From the NCBI GenBank assembly GCA_019116405.1, contig DXBS01000089.1, forward strand, positions 1 through 13,606: a stretch of DNA of 13,606 nt, in the 5' to 3' direction. The DNA is from Candidatus Gallimonas intestinigallinarum. GTDB lineage: Bacteria > Bacillota_A > Clostridia > Christensenellales > Borkfalkiaceae. The notes below the pieces were generated by a model. It ran no database searches. It was not told where the DNA came from and saw nothing but the letters and a program-made list of their open reading frames with translations. This document shows positions 13,248 through 13,606 of the stretch, piece after piece. Within the stretch, counting starts at the first letter, position 1; each line of letters starts with the position of its first letter. Made by a program: the position numbers and the translations under genes.

Positions 13248-13283
13248 GTTACCCATGCAGCATGTTTTTTAGAGTGCATGTAA
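13248..13283 (+). repeat. Leader hairpin overlapping the mini-ORF
   Basis: GTTA and CATGCA (13248-13251, 13254-13259) pair with TGCATG and TAAC (13275-13284 region) with a 2-nt CC bulge, around a loop holding the end of the mini-ORF. Together with the strong site at 13240-13245, it could couple translation of the five-codon ORF to expression of the lipoprotein gene. Confidence 0.4.
13255..13272 (+). CDS. Possible five-residue leader peptide ORF (MQHVF)
   Basis: ATG CAG CAT GTT TTT TAG follows AGGAGG (13240-13245) with 9-nt spacing. This site is at least as good as those of the real genes nearby. It lies between the sigma factor and the lipoprotein and inside a potential hairpin. It could be a leader peptide for translational control, or AGGAGG could simply be a remnant. 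No coding test is possible at this length. Confidence 0.3.
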   Translation: MQHVF

Positions 13284-13325
13284 CTTTTTAGTAATATTTT
13301 AAACATTTGAAAGGAGGGAATTAGT

Positions 13326-13606
13326 ATGAAAATAAAACAAATGGTTTGTATTTGTCTATCTGTTTTTATGTTTTTCACAATGGCGGCTTGCACCGAATAC
13401 GCACCTCAGCAAGGTGACTTTGAATTATCTGTTGCGTTGACAAAAACAGAGTTTACGCAAGGCGAAATAATGGAATATACTGTCAAACTAACGCGAAAGA
13501 GCGGACTTTACTTTGAGTTCCAAGGCAGTTCCACGCTTTGTAGTTACTATTTTGAACCGATCGGAAAGGAGCCTGATTTTAATACAACTGACGACATCGT
13601 GACGCA
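13326..13606 (+). CDS. Lipoprotein, N-terminal part (truncated by window edge)
   Basis: An ATG at 13326, preceded by AAAGGAGGGAATT, opens a frame that runs to the window edge (93 full codons). Residues 1-22 are a lipoprotein signal peptide (MKIKQMVCICLSVFMFFTMA then AC, with C22 lipidated). The mature part (FELSVALTKTEFTQGEIMEY and the following TVKLTRKSG) resembles an Ig-like or BsuPI-type beta-sandwich. The function is unknown. Its place after the membrane-anchored sigma factor suggests the two act together, for example as a surface sensor or a target of the sigma factor. The missing C-terminus could change this reading. Confidence 0.75.
   Translation, partial: MKIKQMVCICLSVFMFFTMAACTEYAPQQGDFELSVALTKTEFTQGEIMEYTVKLTRKSGLYFEFQGSSTLCSYYFEPIGKEPDFNTTDDIVT

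Overview
The window looks like a chromosome segment of a Gram-positive, low-G+C-lineage anaerobe (Bacillota, class Clostridia, probably a gut commensal). The signs are strong AGGAGG-type ribosome binding sites, lipobox signal peptides, a CUT1-type sugar transporter of the LplB/LplC kind with no ATPase of its own, and a LacI-type regulator with the clostridial-style N-terminus. Family-level placement is inference. The central block (about 1500-12380) is visibly G+C-rich. Both flanks are much more A+T-rich, especially from about 12381 to the end.

Left flank (1-1500): a possible C-terminal tail of an upstream gene (3-50), a strong intrinsic terminator (152-187), a small XRE-type HTH gene (319-606) whose ribosome binding site and start lie inside a nested inverted repeat, and a second small XRE-type gene on the minus strand (829-1195) that appears broken by a frameshift. 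Several hairpins, including the terminator of the main operon (1387-1424), lie between this and the central block.

Central block: a minus-strand operon of seven genes running from about 11190 down to 1387. In transcription order these are: LplB-like permease, LplC-like permease, large solute-binding lipoprotein, a multi-domain putative carbohydrate-binding lipoprotein, PfkB-family fructokinase, a surface GH32 lipoprotein, and a cytoplasmic GH32 enzyme. The gaps are short (9-55 nt) and most ribosome binding sites sit close to or overlap the previous stop codon. The set reads as a beta-fructan or fructo-oligosaccharide utilisation locus. The surface lipoproteins would bind and trim the polymer, the ABC transporter would import oligosaccharides, the cytoplasmic GH32 enzyme would release fructose (and glucose or sucrose), and the fructokinase would make fructose-6-phosphate. 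A divergent LacI-family regulator (11358-12380) shares a 214-nt intergenic region with the operon. That region holds two clear sigma-A promoters and a large perfect inverted repeat that is the best operator candidate.

Right flank (12381-13606): an A+T-rich module with a TTG-started ECF-like sigma factor carrying two C-terminal membrane segments, a leader with a tiny ORF and hairpins, and the start of a lipoprotein gene cut by the window edge. It looks like a membrane-linked signalling unit unrelated to fructan use and possibly of different origin. No tRNA, rRNA, insertion sequence or CRISPR array was seen.
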